Shown here piece by piece: positions 28,206 through 42,100 of a stretch of 64,000 nucleotides of DNA; the first letter of the stretch is position 1, and every line of letters begins with the position of its first letter. Below the pieces are notes generated by a model. The model did not search any database, was not told where the DNA came from, and saw only the letters and a program-made list of their open reading frames with translations. The position numbers and the translations under genes were made by a program. The stretch is from NCBI RefSeq assembly GCF_022682495.2, contig NC_071392.1, forward strand, positions 140,626,818 through 140,690,817. Direction: 5' to 3'. Source of the DNA: Desmodus rotundus. Taxonomy: Eukaryota > Chordata > Mammalia > Chiroptera > Phyllostomidae.

Positions 28206-29654
28206 AAATAACAGTAAAAAAGATATTTTATTGTTAAAAAAAAATGACCACTGAAACCATGCACACCGTCATTCACGCTCACATTCACACGCACAACCAC
28301 AAGCCACTCATACGAACACGGCCTCACCCACACAGCCTCCCTCCCCTGTGAGCAGCAACCCTGTGGGCGAGTCTCTGTTGCTCTTCCTTTTGACTTTCGT
28401 CTCCAGAAACAACACATGAAAAAGCAATGGACCAGAGAAAGGAATGGGGGGCGAGGGGAGTAGCGAGGCCACCAGAATTCTCTGGTCGCTGCCACTGCTG
28501 GCTACATACAATCTACACATGTGTACAAACATACTATTCACGGGTGCCCACATGTGCAGACATGTGCCCACATTGACCCTCCATGCGTAGGGTTGAGTCG
28601 CTGCAGGTAACACTTAGAGACAGAGGGGCAGGCAAGGGCAGGGTGTCCGGTCTGGGCACTCTGCTGTTTGACGCCCTGCCTCCACCCTCCCTGAATGGAC
28701 ATTCTGAGTACCTTGTGTCTACAGAAGAAAACTCCCTTTGGGGCAGCTCATCCAGACAGCAAGGTTGAAAAGTGCCTAAAATCCTTTTAAATGATGAATT
28801 ATATCCTTCCTTCCTTTGTCCCAAAGTGCTTGAGAAACTTGGGATGAAGAACCCAGAGTTCCATGAGGTCTGAATTCTTTAACAAAGAAGGTCCAGGGCT
28901 CTGCGAATCCTGGCTGGCCCTGGTTGGTAGAAAGTCATGTGACTTAAAGAGGTGGAGCAAGTTGCTGTGTTGGAATTTGGATTAGAGATTCCAGGAGACT
29001 GAGGCCAAAGTGATGCTCCTCAGGTACCTTTTGTCACCCTCATTCACGATCTTATCCCCATGCCCGGCCCAGTGCCTGGCACGGAGCGGATGCTGCCGTG
29101 GACATACGAATGAGGCAGGGTGCATAGGTGAATTTTGGTAACTGCTCGCCTGCTGCTCACCTCTCAGTGCCTAGGAGGACACCGTGTGGCCCTCCTGGGA
29201 CCTGGTCTTTACAGTGGGTGTAGCGGTAGCCTGTGAGGCAGGAACCTGCCTCTGCCTCCAGAATGGAGCTGTAGGCAGGTGTAGGAATGTGCCCCGATGG
29301 AGCCGACCCAGTATTTCAGGCCCCTCTTCCCTGGGCACTGAGAGATGGCACATCAGAGACAGGCTACCTCTCGCCCATCTCAGGAGGCAGTTTTTCCCAG
29401 TTTTCCAGGATAACTGCTCTGCGCATCCCCTTTCTGCTGGGGACCCTAGTGCTGTTTTTGGAGCTCTGCCCTCTGCTTCCCTCCAGCCTCAGGGACTAGG
29501 TGGGGGTCTGGAAGAGCACATTTCAAAGTATGGCAGCCTGGAATGGGTATGGGGGCTTCCCTCCCACTTTCCCAGCCATGCTCTGCTCACTCTGTGTAAG
29601 ACAGGAGGAAGGTGCCAAGTCCTTGGCCTCCCAGCTGCCTTCCTCTGAGGACAG
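28206..29654 (-). other. FAT2: FAT2 3' untranslated region (inferred)
   Basis: About 1.4 kb from the stop codon down to an AATAAA read on the minus strand. The length agrees with what I recall for human FAT2. No repeats of note and no other gene. Confidence 0.7.
28227..28232 (-). terminator. FAT2: FAT2 poly(A) signal AATAAA
   Basis: TTTATT on the + strand reads AATAAA on the minus strand. A GT-rich downstream element (TGTTTGGGGTTGAGT, about 28175-28190) follows in the transcript direction. Confidence 0.65.
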
Positions 29655-30187
29655 CTAGAACATGACCTCCTCACAGCTCCCATAATCACTCTCTACCATG
29701 TCAGAGCCCTCATAGTTGGGGGGTGCCTGAGGCTGGCCTTGGCCTGTGGGAAGCCTACCCCCGACCTCGCAGTCGGCATATGAGGGCCCAGCCCGGCTGA
29801 GGCGCATACTCACCCCCTTGTAGCCCCCCTCTGCCAGGCAGGGCCCTCCCCCTCCCTGCTGGAACTGCGAGTGGTAGTAGCTGATGGCTGTGTACTCATT
29901 GAGACAGGGGGCCAGCAGGCGTTCCCGGGGACTGGGGGCCCCGGGGGGCATCAGATCTTCCAGGTTCTGATTGCTATAACGGGGTGGGAGGGGTGCCCGC
30001 TTGTTTTCCAGCTCCAGGGGGAAGGGGAAACCTCCGTAGAGGCCAGCAGGTTCTGGCATCACAGCTGGGTTCTGGTGCCGGTGAGGAGAGGATGGCAGAT
30101 GGCCTGGGGTCACTTCCGAGTGGGGGTACTCCCAGCGTTCCTTCCTGGAGTAAGTAGGGGGCCAGACTGCGGCTCCTCCCGGGTACA
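29655..30187 (-). CDS. FAT2: FAT2 terminal coding exon (window exon 16)
   Basis: Acceptor tattctctttcag/TGTAC; stop TAG at 29657-29655. It encodes the distal cytoplasmic tail [15 protein letters not shown] ... [20 protein letters not shown], rich in Pro, Tyr and Gly with no catalytic domain. The conserved acidic C-terminus fits FAT2 rather than FAT1 or FAT3. Confidence 0.96.
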
Positions 30188-33100
30188 CTGAAAGAGAATA
30201 GCAGTACACGGTGAGCTTTGCATTTCCCTGGTGAAGGTTCCAGCTGGCCTGATAGTTGCTATATATAACTTAGCAAGAGGTAGAGATGGCCCAAGGAGTC
30301 GGTGAATGTATGGCCGGTTTAAGCGTGTTATCTCTGGCAGCTTAGGTCTATATCTAGAATCCAGTGTGGCCAAGTTCAAGGCCAGAGGCTTAACCCAAAG
30401 CCAGTCTGTCTTGTGACTGATCGAAGGGTGAATGGACAGGGAAGAATGTGGATGGCTTCATGCAGCCCACCCCTGGCGCTGCAGACAGCAGCTGCATCCC
30501 AAGGCTTACTGGTGGGTTTCCTCTCCTTATTTGAAGGAAACAGACACACAGTTCAGAGCAGGTGTGGTGGCGTGTATCAGAGAGCATGAAGGAATGGGGT
30601 ATGTCTTGGAAGCCTGGCGACCAGGTGTCTTTGGTCCCAGTTGTGCCCCTGCTACTGAATCGTTGGGTGAGTTAGGACAGGTCACTGTATCTTTATGGGT
30701 CCTAGCTACTCTTCCGGCAAAAAGTTAGTGCAAATACCTGTTTTAACTATTGGTGAATACACCAGCAATTATAAAGTGCTTACATATTCACCTCCTTTTG
30801 AGCCAAACATGGGAGGGGTGAAGGTGCCTCCTCTCAGCTAGCCAGGTCTCACCTAAGGGGCTGCACCTCCAGACTGGGCAACCAGAAAGTTGGACTATGG
30901 CTTCTCTTTCCCTTCCTAGAAGAGCGCAGATGTGCAGAAGCCCCCTTTTTACCCCCGGGATCCTACCCACTCCTATCCAGAGTCTATAGGTTTCTGCCAT
31001 TCACATCAAACCTGTGGAGTATCTTGGAATTTAGAGGACTGGATTATGATGCAGCAGAATGAGCCACAGACTCTGAGTCCACAGACCTGGCTTCCGTTCC
31101 AGTCCACGAGTGCACTGTGGCCTTGAACATAACCCTTCACACCCCATTCCAAGGGATTGGACTGAAGGTGGCCAAAATCCCTTGTGCCTCCAATGGTGAA
31201 GTGCTTAGGTCTACCACCCCATTCCATCAGTCCCCGAGGCTAAGGGCCTCTGGCCATACTGACCCATCTCTTCGCCTGACCAGGTCCTCTTAATGATGGA
31301 CTCGTTGTCAGAGCGGGGAGGAACCGCAGTCGGTGGGAGTCTGGGAGGCACACTGCAGACCACTGGCTGCTGCTTAGAGCTGGGTCCAAAAGTGATGAGT
31401 TCATTTGGACCTGAGGTCTTGCTGGGCTCTACTTGGTTCAAGTTGTTGCAGGAGCTGGTGCTCAGGGGGTTGAGCTCAATGGCAGGCATGGCTTGAGTGT
31501 CAACGCCAACACTCCTGGCCAGGAGGTCTGGGTCTTCCATGGCCACAGGCTTGTGAGACTTGTAATGGCGGCAATAGAAGAGAAGCCCAACAGCGGTGAC
31601 AATGGTGAACAGTAGGGCCACTATGATGATCAGAATCTCCTGCTGCCCCCAGTCCCCTCTTTTGATGTCAGGGGTGACTAGGCAGTATTCTTCTACGCAG
31701 CCGCTTGCCTTAATTTCACACCTGCTGAGACAGAGAAGTAAGGTAGGGGGCTGAGTCACTTCCTTTCCATGTCCCCTCTTACAAAGATGAATGGGATGGA
31801 GAGCCCTACACTCAAGCTCACCCTCTCCAATTTTCCACCAAAAATGTGTGTATGGTTATCAAACACACTCACATATCGACTTCAGAACTTTCCATCCTTT
31901 AGCAGGACCCAGCTACACCCTTATTCACGACCATTTGGATGTGGACTCTGAGCACATGCATTGTGTTCACCCATGAGATCCAGACGTTGGATATATTCTC
32001 CACCACTGAGATCAGGTTTCCAACCACAAACTATGATAGATACGGCAGCCAACACACCTAGCTGTCCTCTAGCTACAATGGCAGGGGTCCAGATGCAAGT
32101 TAGCAGTCACTCAACAATGGTGACCAGACACCACCAGCAGGCCACAGGGACCCCCGTGGCTCTGCATGGATCTTACATTGGGCCGCCTTTTCAGAGAGAG
32201 CCCCTGGAACTGTATGACCTCTCGGGTCACCTTCAGCTTAGTCTTCCATGGTATGAGGCTCTTAGGAGACTTCAACGGCCAGCTTTATCCACTTTTGAAA
32301 AATTCACTCCATTCTACTTGAGCCCAAAACATCTCCCAGTGCCTGAAAGTTCAGCACCAGCAGTTTGTCCTTTGGGGTTTAACATTGTCCTCCCCAAGTT
32401 CCTCTTTTAAAATGCAAACGCTGCTTGCAGCCAAGGAGGGTCCTCCCCACACATCTACCAAAAGGAGAGCCTTGTGTACTGCAGAGCAGTAAGTGAAGTG
32501 CGGCCAAAGGGCCAGTTGCTGAGAAAGAAGACTTGGCTCATAAACACATGGAGGAATCTTGGGGAAGCCCTTTCCTTCTCTGGGCCTCAGTTTCCCCAGC
32601 TGTAACATGAGTGGGTGGACTACATCATTAGCTCACTTAGGCACAGACGGACCGCAAAGGGATCCCTTCAGAGTTTGTAAAAAAAAAAAGGATCCCAGGC
32701 ATCATTCCTTGGAGATTCCAAATTAGTTGGTCCAGGGATGTACCTTTTTCACCAGTCTCCCTCGTGATTTTTTAAAGGCTTGTAAGTTGGGGAGCCAATA
32801 AAACCAGATAATTGCCAAAACCTCTTGATCTCTAGGACCCTTAGATGATTTGCCTTCTCTTGCAACCCCTGCACCCTCCCACCCCCCACCCTCAGGCCAG
32901 CATAATACTAGGCACAGGTGGCTTGCAGTGGGGTTCCTGACCCATAGCTGTGCCTGTACCAAGTGGTCACTGTCCCAGCTTATTTTCTAGGAAGTCACAG
33001 TCTAGAGCAAAAGAGTAAAAACTTCAGCTATTTTCAGACTTTATCAAAGATCAGAACGGCCTGAGGAGCCGGTTAGACATGCAGATTCCTGGGCCCCAGC

Positions 33101-36100
33101 CTGGTGAGTCTGTTTCAGTAGGTTCAGAATAGGGCTTGGGGAATATCTTATTAATAAGCACCTGCCTCTTCCAGAGTGTTCTGATACAGGTGGTCAGAGG
33201 GAGAAGCCTTGACCCGTGGAAAAGGCCAAGAAGCCAGGTCCTGGAGCACTCAGTCCCTTGCCTCCCATTGGCCTTTCCAGAGTTCAGAGTGCAGAGCTCA
33301 TTCCCTAAGGGTGTCACGCCCAGGGTGAGGAGCCAGTGGCATGCGGCCTCTCCTGTGCTTACCTGCCTCCTTCAGGGGAGGAGGTACAAGTTCCATCTTT
33401 CTGGCAGGTTGTCCAGGTGCAGTTCTCCCCTTGTTCACAGTGTGTCCCAGAGGACTGTGGGGGGCACTTGCAGACATAGCCTGGGAGGAAGAGAAGGGAG
33501 TGAGAGCGTGCACTGGCCTCGCAGTCAGGCAGTCCGGGCTGAGAGGCGCTCCGGGACAGAGGGGAGGCGTCAGCACGCGTGCAGATGCATGTGTTCACAT
33601 TTATTTACCTAGTGCCAAACACCAGTTAGGCACTGGTGCCCTACTGGACAAAGACTGGATCCCAGCCCTCAAACAACTTCCAGTCCTGCAGACAACAGGC
33701 ATCTAAAGGGTAATGCATGTCCTCCTCATTTACCCAGACAACACTTACTCTAAGTGAGACTCTTCACGGAGGAGCTTATTGGAGCCTCGTGACAACTCCG
33801 AGATCTTTTACTGTTATCATCCTCATCAGGGGACAGATACAAGTTGATGGCAGGTGAGGAAATGAAGCACAGAGAGTATATGACATTTGCTTAAGGCCGT
33901 GCAGCTTAGTAAGTGGCAATATTGGGGTTTGGACCTAGACAGTTATATATAATAGCAGTGTATTAGTGATTATCATGAAAATTAGTTTTATTGGAAGGAA
34001 GTGTTGGGGGAGGTTTCCTGGAGCAGACACTATTTCTGCTGAGACTTGAAGTGAACGTTAGTCAGACAAAAAGATAGAGGGGCAAAGAGGAAGGTGTTTC
34101 AGGCAGAGGAGAGAACACCTGTAAAGTCTTAGAGGAAAGGGTGTGGTGAGTCCCAGGAATGAAAATGAGGCCAGGGTGAGCGAACCTGCTGGAAAAGGGG
34201 GGAGTGGGAGCTGCAGGCCAGGAGAGGGGAAGGGCCGGGCATCAGGGGTATGAGCCATGTGCAGGAATCAGGAATTGGGGCCCTATCTGAACAATGGGGA
34301 AAACACTGCAAGGTTCCATGCAGAAAAGTGACGTTCTCAGATCTGCACTATATAAAGACCAGTCTTTTAATATAAAGTGCCCTCCCAGAAGAGGCAGGTG
34401 GAGGGAGAGAAGCAGGGGAAGGGAGGTGGCTGGTGTAGTGGAAGGGGAGAGATGACAGGGGCTTGGGTCAGAGTGAGGACAGGGTAGTGATGACACTGAA
34501 ATTCGTGAGGAGTGCAACCGTCTACACCAGAGGTCCCCATCCACACCCTTCCTCCTTCCAAAAAAAAAAGTAGAAAGAAAGACTTAGTGAGTGAGAATTA
34601 AGACTCCTGGCTTCGCTAGTATAGACCTGGCAGATCTCATCCTGTTACACTCCAGGCAGAAAGGAAAAGAGAGGGACATCTGGAATCAAGGAGCAGAGTG
34701 TTTTTCTGAGATCTGGAGCCAGAGCATGCCTCTCTCACTTAACTGCCCTGTGACCAGGGCAAGCTCCTTTACCTCTCTGGGCTTCCCTTACATAGCCCGG
34801 CAGTTTCCTGAGCTGTAGAATGGAGCTATCAATGGCTTTCTTCCTTCCCTCCCCTCCTCCCTGCCTCTTGGGGCTGTGATGAAAGAATATGCTTCGTAAA
34901 CTCTATAGTGATATATAATTGCTAGTCCAACATGCCAGGGTCCTCTGAAGAGCCTCCTGAGATAAGCCTTGGTGTCAGCCCTGAGCCCCTACCTGTCCCT
35001 TGAGTCAGTAGGCATGTCCCACCATTGAGACACGGGCTCTGGCTGCAGTCTCCACTGTGGAGGCAGCACTGGGTGAGGGCCTGCCTCTCCAGCAAGCCTG
35101 CCGCCTCCTTGCCACGGGCCAGCAGCTCCAGTGCCTGTCCATTGATTGTGACTGCGTCCAGGCAGCCTTCGAAGCCCTGGGAGACGTTTGCGGGAGAATG
35201 AGAGAGGACAAGGCCGCCTAGAAAGAGGTCTCTTTCAGGCCTCAGACCCTGGCAGTTCTCTGGGAGCACAAGGGAGCCGTTGCCTGAGCTGTCAACCAAC
35301 AGGAGAATGGAGGTGTCCGTCTCCTTCACCAGAACGGAGTGCCACTCTTGGTCATTCACGTGGAGCGAGGAGGAAAGATTTGCAGAGAAACCACCAGGGC
35401 AGCGGTATTCCAGCTGGAGCGCTCCATCGACCAGCTGCAAAGAAAACCCAGACGGCCATCAGCACAGCCAAGAAGTCCTCATAAAAAGCCCTGCTCTCAG
35501 GCTGCCAGTGGGAAGAATGTGGGTTGTGTTTCCATGGGTGGGAGGGGTAGTGTTTGGTGATTTTCAAGGCTCTTTTAGGTAGTGTGTTTGTAGAGAATAA
35601 AAGCCTTCAAAGTGCTCTTCTGTCTATGGTTTTATTTGGCCCTCACTACACTCCGTGGGATGGTCTGGGCAGGGATGACCTCTGCATTTCACAGATGAGG
35701 AAACAGGCCCAGAGATGCCTTGCTGTCTTTTGGATTCTTCTTCACAAGCCTCTCCCATGTTCTACATTCCTGAACATTGGCCTTGAAGGATGCCAAAACT
35801 TCCCTCTCATTGCCACTCCCGTATTCAACAGTTCAGCAGTTCTTAGAGTAGGTCTCCAAGATCTACTCAGGGGATGTCCAAGGGGAAACTATTTTCATAA
35901 TAGACCTAAGACATTATTTGCCTTTTCTACTCTCATCCTCTCATATGCATGCAGTGGTGACTTATCACAACAGACGAAGGCAGAGGTGGATATGAAGAGC
36001 CAGCCGTCTTCTATTAGGCCAGACATCCGAGAGATTTTTAAAAATGTAAAGCCTCTTTTTTTTATTTTGGAAAATGTAATTATTTTTCATAAAATATGGT

Positions 36101-39100
36101 TTTATGTGACCATGTCATGGCTTTCTTATTTTTAAATGAATTAACAAATAAATATTTTAACATTTGTCAGTTTTAATTTCTAATATTGAAAATGTCGATA
36201 ACTACATATAACCCATATAAACAGAACTTCCTTAGGATCTTCAGGCATTTTTAAGGAGTAAAAAAAAGTCCCGAAATCAAAATGTCTGCGAACCATTGGG
36301 TTAAAACATTTTAGTTCTCCTCACCCTAAGAAGTGGGGCAGCTTGTGGTCAGACCTTTTTCTGGCTACAGGCTAGGTAGCGCTTTCTCTGGGTGCAATCT
36401 GACAATACAATGCGGTGTGTTCAGGAGTCAGCCATTTGTACACCCCCTTCCTGATTTTTACCCTGATTCGGTACTACCTATATCATTATTTACTTTAAAG
36501 AAAGCTTGCAATTATCCAGTAAATAGAAAAATAGAACAGCAAAAATAAGTACAACTCAACTCATTGTCCTTAACTCCTTTGACTTTACCCAGGACCCCAA
36601 TCCATGGATCCCACCACCTTTTCACTGTCTCTCGCCTGCTCAGCAGTGTCCTCCCTGCTCTCCTTATCCAGCTTAAGTTCCATAGCCAAGTTCCCATCCC
36701 TCTCTCACTTGGTCGAACTCTCCTGGCAAACACACAAATCTGGTAAGACTCAACCCTCCCGCTATTCTGAGCATCCTGGAGCCAACACGGCTGTGGAGAA
36801 ACACACAGCCTTACTCACGGGCCTCCCTTTAGTTTCATGACCTTGAGTCTCAAGTGAGCCCTTCACGCTGCTCAACAATCGTTCCATCTTCCTTAGTCCA
36901 TTTCCTCTCCCAGACCCTGAATGCCTCCCTCCCCATTCTCGCTCTCAGCAATCAGATGGGAACTTGCGGGCACTCTCACAGTCACCACTGTCCACCTTGG
37001 TGAAAGCCAATCTCTCCATTCATGTGCTAGATTCCCCGCCCCACAACTTATTTCCTCAAGGATAAGACGCCACCGGCTCTCCTCTCTCCTGCATCTTTGT
37101 TCATTCTCTGCTGGATCCTCCCAATTGTCATACAAACATTATTGCTGTAATATTATTTTTTTTAAGTTGACTCGAACCCACTTCTCTTGCCCAATATCAC
37201 TTCTTTTTTTCTTTGCTTCCCTTAGCAGCAAAATCCCACCCCCACCCACCACAACACTGAAACCACTGGTGTCAGGGTATTCAGTGACCTCTGTTGCTAG
37301 ATCCAGTGGTTCATATCACTTCCCATCTTAGTTGACTTCTCAGCAGCACATCGCCCAGCTGATCACTCACTCCTTCCTTCTTAATACATGTTCTTCGTTT
37401 GGCTTCCCGGATACAATACTCTCTTGTTTTTCCTCCACCATCACTGGCTACTCCTTTTCAGTCTCCAGTGTTGGATCCTCCTCTTCCCCCGACACCTCAT
37501 TGTTTGAATGTCTCCAGGATGACTACTTGGTCTGCTCACTTACTCATCTGTACTCCTTGGTGATCCCCATCTCAGCCCAGGCCTTTCTCACAAACACTAG
37601 ACTGATTTATCCAGCTCCACTCAGAGGTCTAATAGGCATTTCAAACTTACATGTCCAAAACCAAGCTCCAGATCTTCCCCCCCAAACCTGCTTTACTCAT
37701 ATTCTTCCCCAGGTCTCTTGGTGGCAACTTCATCCCTTCTAGTTGTTCAGGCCAAAAATCTTACTCCTTGTTTTTTCTCCCAGTCCTCATTCAATTGACC
37801 AGGAAATCCTGGTGGTTGGCCTTACCTTCAAAAATCTATTCAGAATCTGACCTCTTCTTCCTAGTTCCACTGTCATTACCCGGATCTAAATTGCGGTCAT
37901 CTCTCACCTGAATTGTTGCTTTTTGACTGGGTCTCTCTGCTTCTGTCTTTGTTCTTCCAAGCCTATTATTAGCACAGTAGCCACAAGGACCCTTTTTGCA
38001 TATGTTAATTCTCCGCTCAAAACCTTCTGATGCCTTCCATTTTGTTCAGGATAAAAGCCAAAGTCCTTAAATGGCCCATGAGACCTTTATTGATCTGGGC
38101 CCATTTCATTACATCTCTGCCCTTGACTCCTACCACTATTGTCCGCTTTGCTCACTTCAGTCAAGTCAAACAGTCCTCTGGGTTGTTCCTTAAGTATGCT
38201 AAGGTCTTCTGCCAATTACTATTCCCTCTACCTACAGATATCTAAGCTAACTCCCTTACCCACTTCGAATTATTACTCAATTATCACCTCAACAAAGCCT
38301 TCCCTGACCACCTTATTTAAAATTGCAGCTCCCCAGACTCCTGATTTCCCTTAACCTTTATCTTTTCCTTTTAACCCAAAGTACTTGTCACACTCGGACA
38401 AACTCTATAATTTCCTGGTTTATTATGGTTATTGTCAGTCTTCCCTGTAGGATGAAAGTAAGAGGGGGTTTTGCCTTATTCACTGATGAGACCCAAACAC
38501 CTAGAACCGTGTCTGTCACTTAGTAGATGCTCAATAAATATTTATTGACTGAATTAAATTCTAGCCAGTCTGTTTCTCTTTGTCAAAGTGGGAGATTGAC
38601 AGGGGTGCCAGAGGTGTTAACATCAGGAGGGTAAACTGAGACTTTCTAAACGACATAATCAGAAGGATTGAAAGACCATTAGAAAGGAAATTCCTTTTTC
38701 TTCCATGTAACGCAATGCTGGGTTCGTCACCTGGAGCACCCCGCTGGTAGCCAGCTTCCCCCTTTTTGGAAACACTGTTCTATTACTCAGCAAAAGTGAT
38801 AAAAGCCCTAGGGCTAGGTGGCCCCACCCTTCTGTCTTCCTGTCTTCAGATACTCTCTTATCTCATAGGACAGCCTGACCTCTGCTGTTGTACTTGGACA
38901 TATATCTTTAGGTGAGATGCTTTGGCCACCGTGACTGGAAGGCCTCGTGTCTGGACCCAAGAGTCAAGACCCAGCATCCCTGAAAACCATGCCAGGATTT
39001 CTCTGCAGAAATCAGCCTTCTTGGCCATGCTCATGTTGCCCCCACCTTCCCAGCCTGGCTCGCTCTCATGAAGTGTCTCAGCTGGCAGGGCCTTACCTTC

Positions 39101-42100
39101 AGGGAGATATGCACTGTCCCATTGCTGAACAGGACAACGGCCTGTGACTGGAGTGTTTTCAAGTGGAAACGGATGTGCCAGTTCTGAGTCCCTGGGGGAC
39201 TGTACCGCCCGAAGCTCTGACCGCTGAACCTTGCGGCAGTACCTGTGAAAAACAACCAGCGGTGTCACCTCCATGTGAAACGGTCCCCACAGAGCCCTCC
39301 AAATGACTGTCTCATTCAACTCTTGGATGGCCAGCAGAGGCATTGCTCATTTTATAGATGAAGAAACATTGCTGGGGGGTCACTTATCCAAGGTCATACA
39401 GCTAGACAGGGGCCATCACCCTCCTTTGGCTCCAGGGACCCCTGCCTTGGTCCCAGCCTGGGTCAGAAACTATGACTCACACCATTAAGAATGCAGGAAC
39501 CAAGCCAGAAATGTAATCAATCAAGGGTATGAAAATCAAAATTTCTGTCCTACATTGTTTCCATGTTATTTCTGACCTCCCTTGGGAAGAAGGAAGTAGA
39601 ATTGGAGAGGATTTTGCGTATGTATGTGATTTCAGGAACACCCCAAGGGGTTATTTTGCCTCAAGATATCTCCATTATTAGGAGTGTAACAATTTGGAGT
39701 AAGCACTTTCCAAATAACACTCTACCGAGGGACCAAGAGACACTCTGTGATAAAGGACGGGATAGATCGAGTGGCCAAAACTTCCGAGAAGTCCCTCACG
39801 CTCCAGCCCCTGCAGAACTTCTGGGGCACAGTTGCATAAGGAGTCTGGAACTTCACCTACACTGAGTTTCTCAAGTTTATATGACCACGGGACCCCCTTA
39901 TGTGGACCACCTATGCATAGTCCTTGCAAAAAGCATTCTGTGGAACCCCCCTTTGGGAAATGCTGTGTTATATGAAGCACTGCCCTCCTGAGATTTTAAA
40001 AAATCCACCCTCCCTACAAGTGAGTTCAGATTTTAAATTCCTGTGAATAAGCTTAGAGTTGTGGGGTAGGGGGAAGGATTAGAGGTACAGGCCGGGAGAC
40101 CTAGGAATTGTTGAAGGCTGAAATAGAAGAAGGAAGAACCAGAAAGCCTGAGGCATGCGGGATTATAAAATCCTAAGAGGCTGTCTTCCCAAAGGTCTAA
40201 TCTTCTCTGACCCTGGCCATTCCCTTGTAGTAGCTCATTACTGGATGGGACCTTGAAGGTGATCTAGATGAGGAATTCCCAAACCTGGCTGAATATCGGC
40301 ATCACCTGGAGAGTCTTCAAAAATACAGAATGTCAGGCTCTCCCCTCAGAGAGTGTGACCAGTAGTTCTGGGGGCACGTGGGAATCTGTATGTTAGAACG
40401 CTCCCCAGGATGGGTGCAGGGATTGGAAGAGAGGCCAGGGGAGGTGTCGGAGATGCTGGTCATGTTCTGATCCCTGATCTAGGTTCTGGTTCTGGTTACA
40501 CCGACATACTTGGTTTGTGGAAGCTTGTTGAGCTGTGTACTTATGACACGCAGATATTTCTACATGTCATAGTCCCCTAAAGTTAAAAAGCGAACAGACT
40601 TCTTTCCAAGTGATTCTGGTGGTCTGTGAGCCAGTCCATCTAGTATTTCTTAAAGTGCCGCCCTTGGACCACCTGCTTCAGAATTGACTAAGGTGCTGGT
40701 TAAAACTGCCAATTCCAGGCCTTGCCCAAGACTTTCTAAATAAAAAACTCTGGAGGTGACACCCAGGAGCAGGTCTCTTTAAAAACACACTCCCTGGGTG
40801 ACTTGCACAATCTTTAATTTTAGGATCTATTGTCTGATGCCAGATGGTCAAGAACAAACCTTCAGCCATCACAGCTTCCCCTGCAACCCACCCGGGGGCA
40901 AGAGACACAAGAAGGGAAGCTCCCACCCAAAGTAGCTCACCCAGCTGAAACACAATAGGCCCAGAGAAAATCTGCAAATCTGAGAATTTCCCTAATGCAG
41001 ACCTGCGGACCCAGAGTGGAAGGCATGCCAGGCAGGGGGCGATGATGAGCCAAAGAAAGTCATTCTCTTTTTGCCAATGCCCATGTGCATTGGCTTCAAT
41101 GACAGGGCCACTGGAGTGAATCCTGTCAGAAAACTGAGTTTCTAAAGAGATGGGCAGAGAGCTCAGGCTTTAGAGCGGGATGCACAGATATTTGAATAAC
41201 TAGCCTGGGAGGCTGTACAGTTTCAGGCAAACCAATATAATGTAATCCCCACATTTCAGTTTCAGCTGTAGATGGAGCTATCGCCCTGCTTCGTAGGGTT
41301 GCGGTGACCAAGAGTTTAGGTAACATACACACAGAGCCTGGTACAAGCAGAGTCCTCATAGCAATAACTGCTACCCTGTGAATGACAGCCACCATTGATG
41401 GGTTGCTTATTACGGGCCAGCCAGGGGGTAAAGGGCTTTTATATCCAGTAAGTAACTTACTCCTCAACCAACTCACGGAGGCAGATGATAATACTTCCAT
41501 TATTTTATGGATGAGAAACTAAGGCTCAGAGGATTTCACAAAACCCCCAAGGTTACACAGCTAATAGGTGATAGAGCTGGGGCTTGAACACGAGCCATCT
41601 AGTCTAGACCTTCAAATGATATCCACCAGGCTACAGCAATATAGTGGCAGTGGTAGGAACTACTGTTCATTGGCCACTTCCTGTATCAGGCACTCTTCTA
41701 AGCAAGCACTTGATATTTAATGCTCGTTTAATCCCTACAACAGCTCAAAGGCACACAGAGGTTAAGTGTGTTCCCTGAGGTCACGTGGCTAGCAAGTGGC
41801 AGAGCTGAGATTTGAACCCAGGCAGCTTGATGCCAGAATCTGTACTCTTAGCCATGATGCTAAACTGCCTCTTGTATTCTTACCATTATTTTCACAATTC
41901 CAAAAAGTGGCCAGGAATAGGGTGCTATTCTGTGACTAGATTTTGTGAGGCCTCACTAACCTCATGGTGGTGGTCCCTGGCCTTTAGCCCTGTTGAAACT
42001 TCCCTCTCACTACCCTGCAGACCCCCCCCTGGGACCTCCATCCCTGGAGTCAAGTGGGTCAAGCCCACCATGCTGGCTGCCCTGGGGAGGCCCATTCCTC

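Larger units (their letters stand above)
35435..39096 (-). other. FAT2: FAT2 intron
   Basis: GT-AG intron of 3.7 kb, mostly repeats: an antisense MIR piece (35630-35720), an AT-rich hAT-like fossil (35845-36310) and a long L2-like LINE (36550-38560). Confidence 0.85.

Noticed and set aside
32490..32530. Candidate FAT2 microexon after the minus-strand acceptor ctttctcag
   Set aside because: It has a good acceptor-like sequence, but the translation ([12 protein letters not shown]) lacks the C-x-C pattern needed to complete EGF-2, and the donor and phase do not fit.
37141..38560. Long pyrimidine-rich frames as a possible novel gene
   Set aside because: The text follows the L2-like LINE order with its standard 3' tail, and a related copy recurs at 44690-45855.
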